Below, piece by piece: positions 1 through 8,338 of a DNA stretch of 64,000 nt; the stretch's first letter is position 1; each line of letters opens with the position of its first letter. The notes beneath the pieces were generated by a model. That model had not been told where the DNA came from and made no database searches. It saw only the letters and a list, made by a program, of their open reading frames with translations. Both the position numbers and the translations under genes were made by a program. The stretch lies in contig CAYWLR010000010.1 in the NCBI GenBank assembly GCA_964459465.1, positions 49,587 through 113,586 of the forward strand, read 5' to 3'. Origin of the DNA: CALAMC01 sp964459465 (lineage in GTDB: Bacteria; Zixibacteria; MSB-5A5; GN15; PGXB01).

Positions 1-2
1 TC

Positions 3-2204
3 CGGCTGAAAAAATACCCGGTCGATTCCGACGATTTGCGAAGTTTTTTTGCGGAGAATCCACAATTTGAAAAGGCTTATACTATTCTTCGAGAGAACGC
101 CGGATTAATCAGAGAACGCTGGCCGAAACTCAAGAAAAATTCATCCGGGTATAATCTCAAGCAAGTTGTCGATGACCTCGGTCGGGGGATATTCAATATT
201 CCGGCCCTTTTTGTCGGATCGGAAGGAACATTGGGGTTATTTGTCCGGGCCAGATTGCGACTTCTGTCCATACCCGATGAGTTGTTGACCATACGGCTTT
301 ATTTCAAATCGCCGGTAGAGGCCGGAAGAGCCGTGATGCCGATCAAAAAGTTAGGCCCGGCCGGTCTGGAAATTGTGGACGGATCGACACTTGATTTGCT
401 CGGTCGTGACCAGCACGGTCTTCCGAAGGAAGCGGGGGCGCTGCTTCTGGTCGAATTCGATGATGATATTGCGGCTAAAAGGCAGGCTTTTGAAAAAATC
501 GCCGGTTCATTAAATATGATAACACCACCGGAATACGCCGATGATCCGGACAAGACGGCCTTATTATGGAAAGCCAGACGGGCGATTGTCCCGACTTTAT
601 ATCGCCACCATCCGACACGACGGCCGGTGGCCATTATCGAAGATGTGTCATTGCCACCGGAAGAGATTCCTTCATTCATTGAATATGTAACGGCCTTGTT
701 TAAAAAGCACAGGCTGACTTTCGGGATTTATGGTCATATCGGCGACGGCAATTTGCATTTGCGTCCGCTTCTGGATTTGAACGAAGCCGGGGATATGGCG
801 CTGGCGCAAGAGTTGTATGGCGAGGTGTATGAAAAAGTAATCAATCTGGGTGGTTCAACCACCGCCGAGCACGCCGATGGGCGACTGCGGGCTCCGATGG
901 TGCAACAATTGTATGGTTCCCAAATTTACGATGTGTTCACGCAGTTGAAAGCCGTTTTTGATTCCGACGGGGTGCTGGCACCGCACAATATAATCGGGCC
1001 CAAGGCATTCACCGATGAAATAGATTTCGAGAAAATCAAATCGTATTGCGCCGCCTGTGGCAAGTGCAACGGCTATTGTCCGGCTTATGATATATTTCGT
1101 CGGGAGGATATGTCGGCGCGCGGCTGGCTAAGGATGATTAACCAGTCGGGGGCGGATCGGGCGGAATTAATGCAGTATTTGTCGTACTGTTTGAATTGTA
1201 AAAGCTGTGCCACCGTCTGTCCGGCCGGGGTAGACATTTCCGCCGAGATTATAAAATTCAAAAGTGAAGCGCCTTCGGTTTTGTCCAAAGTCATCATTGC
1301 CGGGGCGGATAATCAGCCGCTTTTTAATTTTGCCCTGACCGTCGGGCGGCTGTTGCAGCCGGTGGTCGGAAGTGAATCAGGACGCAAACTGGCGGCCATC
1401 CCGGTCCGACCACTTTTTGGATGGGACAGAACCATCGAGCTGCCTAAAATAGCGTCCGGCACTCTTCGCAAGAAATTTGCCGGACGTATCGGCGCATCGG
1501 GTGAAGTGGCTTTCTTCCACGGTTGTGCCGACAACTGGCTGGAGTCAAATGTCGGCGAGGCTCTGTTTGCGGTTTTTGATCGGTTGCGGATAGATGTCAG
1601 AATGCCGGAACAGAAATGTTGCGGACTGCCCATGGAAGTGTACGGTCATCGGGATAATCTGGTGGCCAAGGCCAAATATAATATAGACCATCTGGAAGAT
1701 TTCGCGGTCGTCGTGACCGGTTGTGCTTCCTGTTTGTTACGATTGAAAGAGTATGCCGATTTATTGAAGGGCGATCCGGTATATGGCCCGAAAGCGGCCC
1801 GTCTGGCAGAGAAGTGCTATGATATAAGTCAGTATTTGAATCTGAAAAAAGTCGATACCGGCATGTTTGGCAGTAAAAAAATTCGAGTAACTTATCATCA
1901 TCCCTGTCATCTTCGGGCGGCCGGGTTGGAGAAGGAGCCGGAGAGACTTCTGGGCCGGTTTGAAAATATCGAAATTATCGCGCCGTCTCATGCCGACCGG
2001 TGCTGCGGGCAGGCGGGGTCATATGGCTATTTGCATTATCAGGAAAGCCGGCGTATTTTTGAGAAAAAGAAAGCGGCCTATGACGCTATCGAGGCCGAAT
2101 ATCTTATGACTTCCTGTCCATCCTGCCAGATGAAAATAAGGTCGGAACTTAAGGACCGATTTCGGGTTGTTCATCCCATAGAGATACTGGCGGATTTGAT
2201 ATAA
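3..2204 (+). CDS. FAD-linked oxidase / Fe-S (CCG) oxidoreductase fusion, 5' truncated
   Basis: The frame is open to the left edge, so the N-terminal FAD-binding half lies outside the window; the first in-frame TTG (36) is probably internal. What remains starts at the end of the FAD_binding_4 domain (GSEGTLG), then the FAD-oxidase C-terminal domain with YGHIGDGNLHLRP and an AEHADGRLR histidine segment. Two 4Fe-4S clusters follow (CAACGKCNGYCP and CLNCKSCATVCP), then two CCG-type cysteine-rich domains (KCCGLP and RCCGQAG). This is the GlcD+GlcF architecture of D-lactate/2-hydroxyacid dehydrogenases (Dld/YdiJ type), which oxidise a 2-hydroxy acid and pass electrons through Fe-S centres to the quinone pool. 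The exact substrate cannot be read from sequence. CobO follows 24 bases downstream. Confidence 0.88.
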   Translation, partial: RLKKYPVDSDDLRSFFAENPQFEKAYTILRENAGLIRERWPKLKKNSSGYNLKQVVDDLGRGIFNIPALFVGSEGTLGLFVRARLRLLSIPDELLTIRLYFKSPVEAGRAVMPIKKLGPAGLEIVDGSTLDLLGRDQHGLPKEAGALLLVEFDDDIAAKRQAFEKIAGSLNMITPPEYADDPDKTALLWKARRAIVPTLYRHHPTRRPVAIIEDVSLPPEEIPSFIEYVTALFKKHRLTFGIYGHIGDGNLHLRPLLDLNEAGDMALAQELYGEVYEKVINLGGSTTAEHADGRLRAPMVQQLYGSQIYDVFTQLKAVFDSDGVLAPHNIIGPKAFTDEIDFEKIKSYCAACGKCNGYCPAYDIFRREDMSARGWLRMINQSGADRAELMQYLSYCLNCKSCATVCPAGVDISAEIIKFKSEAPSVLSKVIIAGADNQPLFNFALTVGRLLQPVVGSESGRKLAAIPVRPLFGWDRTIELPKIASGTLRKKFAGRIGASGEVAFFHGCADNWLESNVGEALFAVFDRLRIDVRMPEQKCCGLPMEVYGHRDNLVAKAKYNIDHLEDFAVVVTGCASCLLRLKEYADLLKGDPVYGPKAARLAEKCYDISQYLNLKKVDTGMFGSKKIRVTYHHPCHLRAAGLEKEPERLLGRFENIEIIAPSHADRCCGQAGSYGYLHYQESRRIFEKKKAAYDAIEAEYLMTSCPSCQMKIRSELKDRFRVVHPIEILADLI

Positions 2205-2228
2205 TAAGGGCTTTTCAGAGGAAGATGT

Positions 2229-2783
2229 ATGGATAGTGAACCCAAGGAAATCAAGGAGAAAGGCCTGCTGGTGGTTTATACCGGCAACGGCAAGGGCAAG
2301 ACGACCGCGGCGCTGGGGATGACGGTTCGGGCGGTGGGGTACGACTGGAAAGTCTGTATCGTGCAGTTTATTAAAGGAAGCTGGAAGTATGGTGAGCTGG
2401 ACGGCATCAAACGTTTGGAGCCGAACGTGGAATTAAACGTGATGGGGCAGGGATTTGTCGGGATAATCGACGACGACAAACCATTTGAAGACCACCGTGC
2501 CGCCGCAAAGACAGCGCTCCGATTGGCCCGGGAGAAAATGCTGTCCGGCCGATACCAGCTGGTCATACTCGACGAGCTCAACGTTGCGGTTTCCCTGGGG
2601 CTGGTAACCGACGAGGAATTGCATGAGCTGGTAGAACACAAGCCGGAGATGCTGCATATGGTCATCACCGGTCGCGGCGCCACACAGTGGTTGATTGACC
2701 GGGCCGATTTGGTAACGGAGATGAAGGAAATTAAGCACCCCTACCAGAAAGGTATTCTGGCCCAGAAGGGTGTCGATTTTTAA
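2229..2783 (+). CDS. cobO: Cob(I)yrinic acid a,c-diamide adenosyltransferase (CobO/BtuR type)
   Basis: 184 residues, the usual size of the CobA/CobO/BtuR family. It opens with the family's P-loop VYTGNGKGKTTAALG (about residues 16-30) and carries the FIKGSWKYGEL segment and the acidic strand LVILDELNVAVSLGLV that lines the ATP/corrinoid site. The enzyme transfers the adenosyl group of ATP to Co(I) of corrinoids in the cytoplasm. The ATG follows a GAGG-like ribosome site in CAGAGGAAGATGT. It is the only cobalamin gene in the window, so it may serve salvage as much as synthesis. It probably shares a transcript with the upstream oxidoreductase, since only 24 bases separate them. Confidence 0.92.
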   Translation: MDSEPKEIKEKGLLVVYTGNGKGKTTAALGMTVRAVGYDWKVCIVQFIKGSWKYGELDGIKRLEPNVELNVMGQGFVGIIDDDKPFEDHRAAAKTALRLAREKMLSGRYQLVILDELNVAVSLGLVTDEELHELVEHKPEMLHMVITGRGATQWLIDRADLVTEMKEIKHPYQKGILAQKGVDF

Positions 2784-2804
2784 ACGCAGTCGGCATAAAA
2801 AACC

Positions 2805-2832
2805 TTGAAAAAATACTCGGAACCGGTATTAT
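2805..2832 (+). promoter_or_regulatory. Candidate sigma-70 promoter for trxB
   Basis: TTGAAA (2805-2810), 16-base spacer, TATTAT (2827-2832), both 5/6 to consensus, inside the 110-base gap between cobO and trxB. Predicted start of transcription is near 2839, giving a leader of about 55 bases. Confidence 0.45.
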
Positions 2833-2893
2833 TGGGGACGCATTTAATATATGATTTTTTAATGGATAACCTGACCCACAAAAGGAAATGGTA

Positions 2894-3823
2894 ATGGCAG
2901 AAAAAAATTATGATATAGTGGTTGTCGGTGGGGGACCGGGGGGTCTTACGGCCGGAATGTATGGCGCCCGCGCAAAAATGAGAACAATCCTTCTGGAAAA
3001 ATATATGCCGGGTGGGCAGATTGCCAATACCGAGGAAGTGGAGGACTATCCCGGATTCGAAACAATTTCGGGCGCCGAATTGGCCATGAAGATGACCGAC
3101 CATGCCAAAAAATTCGGGTTGGAAATCGTCTCCGATGAAGTAAAGGAGATATATTGTGATGGCAACGACCGAATCGTGGCCGCGGCGTCGGGCGATATTT
3201 ATCGCGCCAAGGCGGTGATTGTCTCGACCGGAGGTTCGCCAACCCTGCTCAAGGTTCCCGGCGAGAAGGAATTTACGGGTAAAGGGGTGTCTTATTGTGC
3301 CATTTGTGACGGCAATTTCTTCAGGGGCCAGGTCATCGCCGTCGTGGGCGGGGGTGACGCGGCGGTCGAAGAGGGGATGTTCCTGACTAAATTTGGCAGC
3401 AAAGTAATTTTAATTCACCGTCGCGATCAGCTTCGGGCGCAAAAAGTCATACAGGATCGGGCTTTTAAAAATAAAAAAATGGAATTCATATGGGACACGG
3501 TAGTAGAGTCGATTAACGGCGACAGCAAAGTCCGCAACCTGTCATTGAAAAATGTCAAAACAGGCGATAAATCAAAGCTCGAAGTCGGGGCCATTTTCGT
3601 TTTCATCGGTTTTCGTCCTAATTCAAATCTATTCCGTGAAGAGATTAAAAAGGATTCCAGCGGGTATATTATAACCGATGACAAGATGGAGACGTCAATC
3701 AAGGGTATATACGCCTGTGGCGATGTCCGTCATCAGTTGGTCAGGCAGATAACCAATGCCGTCGGTGATGGTACCACGGCGGCAATGGCGGCCGAAAAAT
3801 ATATCGAATCCATGCACGATTGA
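2894..3823 (+). CDS. trxB: Thioredoxin reductase (NADPH)
   Basis: 309 residues from the ATG at 2894. This start is preferred to the ATG at 2888 because AGGA (2883-2886) is 7 bases from 2894 but only 1 base from 2888. An FAD Rossmann motif VVVGGGPGGLTAGMYGARA is at the N-terminus, then GGQIANTEEVEDYPG. The redox-active pair is CAIC in SYCAICDG, followed by an NADPH-binding VVGGGDAAVEEGMFL and a C-terminal FAD contact GIYACGDVRHQLVRQITNAVGDG. This is the low-Mr bacterial type. It keeps thioredoxin reduced in the cytoplasm. It is flanked by its own candidate promoter and a 470-base intergenic region, so it is probably monocistronic. Confidence 0.95.
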   Translation: MAEKNYDIVVVGGGPGGLTAGMYGARAKMRTILLEKYMPGGQIANTEEVEDYPGFETISGAELAMKMTDHAKKFGLEIVSDEVKEIYCDGNDRIVAAASGDIYRAKAVIVSTGGSPTLLKVPGEKEFTGKGVSYCAICDGNFFRGQVIAVVGGGDAAVEEGMFLTKFGSKVILIHRRDQLRAQKVIQDRAFKNKKMEFIWDTVVESINGDSKVRNLSLKNVKTGDKSKLEVGAIFVFIGFRPNSNLFREEIKKDSSGYIITDDKMETSIKGIYACGDVRHQLVRQITNAVGDGTTAAMAAEKYIESMHD

Positions 3824-4027
3824 TTATTACGGCAGTTTTTTCATCGAAAGACCTGTTTTGTTGGCCTTTTTGTCATCGGTTGTGCAACAATGTTGCATAA
3901 TAATGCACTCTTAATTTTAATTAATTCTGATTTTGGGTCGGGGCAAACTTTGCGCAATCAATAAATTAATTGTTGTCAAACTGGATAGGGATATTGTCTT
4001 TGATTATATTGAATAATATTGACTTGC

Positions 4028-4043
4028 GGGCATACTACTTGCG
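4028..4043 (+). promoter_or_regulatory. Sigma-54-like (RpoN) promoter element
   Basis: GGGCAT-ACTAC-TTGCG fits the -24/-12 pattern TGGCAC-N5-TTGCW. The key GG (4029-4030) and GC (4041-4042) dinucleotides are separated by exactly 10 bases. Predicted start of transcription is near 4054. It precedes the RNA fold at 4093-4165 and two NtrB-type kinases, a family often partnered with sigma-54 activators. Only one element was found by eye, so chance occurrence cannot be excluded. Confidence 0.45.
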
Positions 4044-4092
4044 TTGACGGACAGGGGTTTAGAACCAAATAGACCTTAGAGTTGTTAGAGAT

Positions 4093-4165
4093 ATAGGGAG
4101 TGGTGCGCGCTGTTAATCAGCCACCTGACGTTAGAGTCGGGCATCCCCCCTCCACCACTCCCTAT
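4093..4165 (+). ncRNA. Candidate structured RNA (three-way junction) in leader of histidine kinase operon
   Basis: A perfect 13-bp outer stem (4093-4105 with 4153-4165) encloses two hairpins: GCTG/CAGC with a 5-base loop (4109-4121) and CCTGAC/GTCGGG with a 6-base loop (4124-4141). A C-rich single strand (CATCCCCCC) follows the second hairpin. It does not match the cores I know for tmRNA, 6S, TPP, c-di-GMP, purine or hammerhead RNAs. The outer stem is followed by TATTATTATTTT, so it could be a terminator-capped small RNA of roughly 110 nt or a regulatory leader. Confidence 0.45.
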
Positions 4166-4296
4166 TATTATTTTCAGTCGATCTAATCTAATTATCATTG
4201 TTGCCGATAAATTCACAAAACGCCGTTGATAGCCATTTTTCAACCCGGCTCTGGCGATAGGTCAGGGTGCGGCGATATTCTTGGGGATGGAATAAA

Positions 4297-6198
4297 ATGT
4301 CAAAAAAGAAGTCACATAGTTTACTGGCTCGTGTTTCCACTCTCATGATAATCCATGTTATTTTTATTTTCGCCGCCCTGGCATTAGTTTTATTATTTGG
4401 CAATGACCGCTGTCTATTGGCCGAGCATTTCAGGTCAATGGATGACCGCTTGAATCGGATTTCCAATGATATTTTTGCATCCCTTGATGCCGCCGGTATT
4501 AGCGAGCGCAATGACCCCCGCATTGAACCGCTTCTCGCGAAATATCTGGCGAAATATGATTACATCGCCAATCTGGAACTGGTTTCTCTTAATCGAGCGT
4601 TGAAAGCTCTGCCGCCTTTACCGTCGCAGGATAATTTCTCGCGGCATAATAGTGACAGGGATCGCTATGATTCAACGCGCCAGGCTTCGAACAGAATTCT
4701 GGCCGGTCTTTCCGACGACCGCAATTATACAACGTATTTTATATCGCCGTCGGCCCCCGATGCCCCATTTGCCTTAAATGTTACGGCCGGGAACGTGCTA
4801 TCGTCGCGAAGCAGTACGGATCTGGTTTATGTTCTGGTTTTGCTTTTTTTGGTGTCCACCCTGTTATCGCTTTTGATGGTCAACCTGATATATCAAAACG
4901 TCCGCAAGCCATTGAGGGAATTGATTACGGGGCTTCGGATTACGGCTCGGGGCGAAGATTACGAAATCAAGACCAGGTATGCCGAAAAAGACATGGCATA
5001 CCTGTGCGGGGCATTTAATGATATGACGACCAGCCTGGCCGATAATCGGACTCGACTGGAGAAAACCAATCGCCAGTTGCGCCAAACCAACAAGTCCTTG
5101 CGCGAATCGGAAGCGATTATGACTTCGCTTATCGATTATTCCCCCGACGCCATAATCGTGACCGATATGAACGATCGGGTGATGATATACAACCTGACCG
5201 CCGCCCAGGATTTCGGGTACGACCAGAACGATATGCTGGGAGCAAATATAGATGATCTGATCAAGCTGCCGGCTGATGGCCCAATGGCTATTGACTCGGG
5301 CGATTCGCCACAGGGACAAGAGGTTATCTGCCGTCAACGCAAAGGGCGCAATTTCCCGGCGTTGATGGTCCAGACCCAGCTGGTATTGGGTGGGCATAAA
5401 CCGACGAGCAAGTTATATTTTCTCAAGAATATCTCGGAATCCAAAAATTACCAGGAGATGGTACTCAAGCTCGACCGGATCGCATCGCGGGGGAAAATGG
5501 CCCGCGATATCGCCCACGAGATAAACAATTATCTGGCCATATTGCAGGGAAACCTGGAGCTGTTGCCGATGCTTCTGAATAAAGGCGAACAGCACAAAGT
5601 AGCACAGAAGATCGACTTGATGCGCGGAACGGTGGAAAACATCACCAAATTCACCAAGGGTTTGAGTCGTTTTTCGGATGAGAACAGTGATTTCAACAAG
5701 GAAGACTTAAACCAATTGATCGAAAACCTGATAGCCTTTGTCAAACCGCAAAATCGCTTCGATAATATAGAATTCGAGACGGTTCTGGCCGATAATATTC
5801 CGCTGGTTGAAATTGACGTCGGTCAGATTCAACTTCTCCTGGTGAATTTGTTGTACAACGCGGCCGAGGCTATGGAAAATAGTGCCGAAGGACGCAAGGT
5901 CATCATTAAATCGGTTTTTAATGAAGCCGATCAAAACTTCGCCATAAGCGTTTCCGATAACGGGCGGGGTGTGGATGCCGAATATCGCGAGCAATTGTTT
6001 GTCAATCGCTTCAGCACTAAACGCGGTGGAAATGGTCTGGGGCTGATCACGGCCAAAAATGTCGTGGATAACCATCATGGCCAGATTACATATTGCCCGG
6101 CCGACCCGGGGTCAATATTCACGGTTGTGATTCCCGTACATCATGTGGCTGTGGCGGAAGCGGATATGTCCAAGGAATCCACGGCGGCGGCTCGATAA
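4297..6198 (+). CDS. Membrane sensor histidine kinase (HAMP-PAS-HisKA-HATPase, NtrB-like)
   Basis: 633 residues from the ATG at 4297, chosen over the in-frame GTG at 4267 because GGGGATGG lies 7 bases upstream. Predicted layout: transmembrane segment at about 10-34, extracytoplasmic region of about 140 residues, second transmembrane segment at about 176-198, HAMP linker, short coiled coil, PAS domain (SPDAIIVTDMNDRVMIYN), HisKA with phospho-acceptor His407 in ARDIAHEINNYLAILQGN, and HATPase with N-box NLLYNAAEAM, G1 SDNGRGVD and G2 NGLGLITAKNVV. The H-box resembles NtrB/ZraS-type kinases. The ligand is unknown. No response regulator is encoded nearby; a second kinase follows 53 bases downstream. 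A sigma-54-like promoter and an RNA fold lie upstream. Confidence 0.9.
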   Translation: MSKKKSHSLLARVSTLMIIHVIFIFAALALVLLFGNDRCLLAEHFRSMDDRLNRISNDIFASLDAAGISERNDPRIEPLLAKYLAKYDYIANLELVSLNRALKALPPLPSQDNFSRHNSDRDRYDSTRQASNRILAGLSDDRNYTTYFISPSAPDAPFALNVTAGNVLSSRSSTDLVYVLVLLFLVSTLLSLLMVNLIYQNVRKPLRELITGLRITARGEDYEIKTRYAEKDMAYLCGAFNDMTTSLADNRTRLEKTNRQLRQTNKSLRESEAIMTSLIDYSPDAIIVTDMNDRVMIYNLTAAQDFGYDQNDMLGANIDDLIKLPADGPMAIDSGDSPQGQEVICRQRKGRNFPALMVQTQLVLGGHKPTSKLYFLKNISESKNYQEMVLKLDRIASRGKMARDIAHEINNYLAILQGNLELLPMLLNKGEQHKVAQKIDLMRGTVENITKFTKGLSRFSDENSDFNKEDLNQLIENLIAFVKPQNRFDNIEFETVLADNIPLVEIDVGQIQLLLVNLLYNAAEAMENSAEGRKVIIKSVFNEADQNFAISVSDNGRGVDAEYREQLFVNRFSTKRGGNGLGLITAKNVVDNHHGQITYCPADPGSIFTVVIPVHHVAVAEADMSKESTAAAR

Positions 6199-6251
6199 AC
6201 GGTTCGCCAATAACTATTGACCGGCTGTTCAAAAAATCCTAATATCTTCTC

Positions 6252-8288
6252 ATGGCCGATAATGCTGTCAGACGGAATCTGCCCGGCATAAGTCTTAAGA
6301 TTGCCCTGCCGGTCATAATCGCGATCGGGGCCATGCTGTTCGTTTTCACCTGCCTGGGCATTCAAAAGAGTCGTGAAGACAGTTTGATATTACTCAAAAG
6401 GCAGGGTGCGGCCCTGACCGAGGCATTGGCTCTCTCGGCTGATAATGCCATCAAAGCCAATTCCTTTTTCGACCTGCTGGTTCGTGAAAAGTTCAGCGAT
6501 ATGGCTACGTTTCTGGCGGTCCGGCCCGGGCTGGATTACGCCGACGAAGAACTGGATGATTTCTCCGCCAGCTACGGGGTGGATGCCATATTTATTTTCA
6601 ATGACAGTCTGGACGTGATTTCCTATGGTATTCGCGGGACATTTATCGATCCCGACAAGATTCTGGATGAATCATTTGGTCTTCTGGAGGATTTCCATGT
6701 TGATTCGGCTGAATCCGACAATCTGGAAACGATATATGGTAATCTTCCGGGACAGGTGATGATGTGCTATTTTGAAAAGATCGGCGGCGGAAAGTATATT
6801 ATCATGATCGTTGCCGACGCCTTGTTTTTCACGGAATCCAAAAAAACCATCGGCATCGGTTACCTTGTCCAGAATATCGGCCGTGAAATCGGCATCGAGT
6901 ATATTTTCTATCAGACGCCGGAGGGTATAATATTTTCTTCGCGCAAAATCGACCCGGTTCTTAAAATAGAAAAGGATCCCTTTTTGCAGGAGGCCCTCGG
7001 GTCCGATACGGCTTTGACGCGGACGCTGAAATTCGGCGACCGGGAGGTTTTGGAGTTGGCGCGGTCGTTTCACAGCGATGAATATGGCGAAGGGGTGTTT
7101 CGGCTGGGATTATCGCTGGAGAAGTACAACGCCATTATTGCCGGGTTCGACCGCCAGATGATCGTGTTGAGCATTGTCATTTTCGCCGTAATCGTTTTAT
7201 TCATGTTGTACTGGCAGGGCAAGCAGAAACGCCTGTTGCTGGATCGCTCCATGCAGAAAATTCAATCTCTGACCGAAATGGTTTTCGATAGTATCACGAC
7301 GGCGCTGGTGGTGGTTAAAAATGATTTATGCGTAGAAACGGCCAACCGGGCGTTTTATGAATTGTTTAAAATTTCGCCCGATGGATTTCCAGGCCAATTC
7401 TGGAATGAGCAATCATTTGCCAGTGTGATCCCATTTGAAAAATGTCTATCGGGAACGACCGCCACTGACAAATTCGAGACGGAGTACCACGGCCCGGATG
7501 GAACCCACAACCTTCTGATCAACGTCGCGCCGCTTTTTAACCATCGTGGGGATATTTCCGGAGCGGTAGCCATAATTTATGATTATACGCAGATAAAGGA
7601 ACTCGAAGAATCCGGTCGTCGCAGACAGAGGTTATCGGAACTGGGCGACCTGGCGGCGGGGGTGGCTCATGAAATTCGCAATCCGCTCAACGCCATATCC
7701 ATCGCCGCCCAGCGTCTGTTGGCCGAATTCAAGCCGACTGAAAATAATGACGAGTTCGAGGGATTTGTCCGGCAGATCAAGTCCGAGGCCGATCGCCTCA
7801 ATGGTATCGTAACCCGATTTTTGTCATTGGCCCGTGGTGAGAAAAAGGCCTCGGACAGTTTCGATTTGGGCCGGCTTATTGAAGACACGGTCGGTTTCAT
7901 CCGCCCCGAAATCGAGAAGAAAAAAGTCAGACTATCGTCCGATATCGCCAATAACGCCCGTTTGGCCGGCTCCCCCGACCGTTTTCGACAGGCGCTGATC
8001 AATCTGATAAAAAACGCCGCCGATGCATGTGCTCCGGGTGAGGGGAACATCAGCATTAAATTGACGACGGATGATAATGCAATACGGCTATCGGTCCGGG
8101 ATAACGGGATCGGTATTCCGGATGAAATCCGCCCGAAAATTTTTAATCCGTATTTTACGACTAAAACGGGCGGGACGGGATTAGGGTTGTCGGTCGTGCA
8201 TCAGGTGGTCGAGGAATTTCGGGGAGAAATAAGAGTATTGGCTCCGCCTGAAGGCGGGACAGAATTCGTGATAACATTGCCCAAATAA
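6252..8288 (+). CDS. Membrane sensor histidine kinase with large extracytoplasmic sensor and PAS domain
   Basis: 678 residues. An N-terminal transmembrane helix (about 14-36) is followed by an extracytoplasmic domain of about 250 residues, probably Cache-like in size and placement. A second helix (IVLSIVIFAVIVLFMLYW) leads to a PAS domain (FDSITTALVVVKNDLCVETA). HisKA carries phospho-acceptor His473 in LAAGVAHEIRNPLNAISIAA, and the HATPase has NLIKNAADAC, VRDNGIGIP and TGGTGLGLSVVHQVV. The HEIRNPL box is typical of NtrB/AtoS/ZraS kinases. It is cotranscribed with the preceding kinase and ends at a strong bidirectional terminator, so no cognate regulator belongs to this operon. The two kinases share the catalytic core but not the sensor region. 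Confidence 0.9.
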   Translation: MADNAVRRNLPGISLKIALPVIIAIGAMLFVFTCLGIQKSREDSLILLKRQGAALTEALALSADNAIKANSFFDLLVREKFSDMATFLAVRPGLDYADEELDDFSASYGVDAIFIFNDSLDVISYGIRGTFIDPDKILDESFGLLEDFHVDSAESDNLETIYGNLPGQVMMCYFEKIGGGKYIIMIVADALFFTESKKTIGIGYLVQNIGREIGIEYIFYQTPEGIIFSSRKIDPVLKIEKDPFLQEALGSDTALTRTLKFGDREVLELARSFHSDEYGEGVFRLGLSLEKYNAIIAGFDRQMIVLSIVIFAVIVLFMLYWQGKQKRLLLDRSMQKIQSLTEMVFDSITTALVVVKNDLCVETANRAFYELFKISPDGFPGQFWNEQSFASVIPFEKCLSGTTATDKFETEYHGPDGTHNLLINVAPLFNHRGDISGAVAIIYDYTQIKELEESGRRRQRLSELGDLAAGVAHEIRNPLNAISIAAQRLLAEFKPTENNDEFEGFVRQIKSEADRLNGIVTRFLSLARGEKKASDSFDLGRLIEDTVGFIRPEIEKKKVRLSSDIANNARLAGSPDRFRQALINLIKNAADACAPGEGNISIKLTTDDNAIRLSVRDNGIGIPDEIRPKIFNPYFTTKTGGTGLGLSVVHQVVEEFRGEIRVLAPPEGGTEFVITLPK

Positions 8289-8317
8289 AAACGCCCCGAC
8301 TGTAATCGGGGCGTTTT
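8288..8317. terminator. Bidirectional intrinsic terminator between kinase gene and gltA
   Basis: A 12-bp perfect stem of AAAACGCCCCGA (8288-8299) with TCGGGGCGTTTT (8306-8317) around a 6-base loop. A T-run follows on the plus strand and the complementary A-run gives one on the minus strand, so it serves both convergent transcription units. Confidence 0.92.
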
Positions 8318-8338
8318 CGTTTATGGTCAGAGAATTGT

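Larger units (their letters stand above)
3824..4296. other. Long intergenic region between trxB and the first histidine kinase
   Basis: About 470 bases without a credible ORF. The left part (3824-4020) is AT-rich with no clear terminator hairpin after trxB. The middle holds a sigma-54-like promoter (4028-4043), and 4093-4165 folds into a compact three-way junction (separate entries). The right part leads to the ribosome site GGGGATGG in front of the kinase ATG at 4297. Confidence 0.7.

Noticed and set aside
4054..4170. The three-way-junction element as a tmRNA, tRNA or known riboswitch
   Set aside because: No T-arm GTTCRA, no acceptor pairing at the proper distance and no riboswitch core that I recognise; kept only as an unnamed structured RNA.
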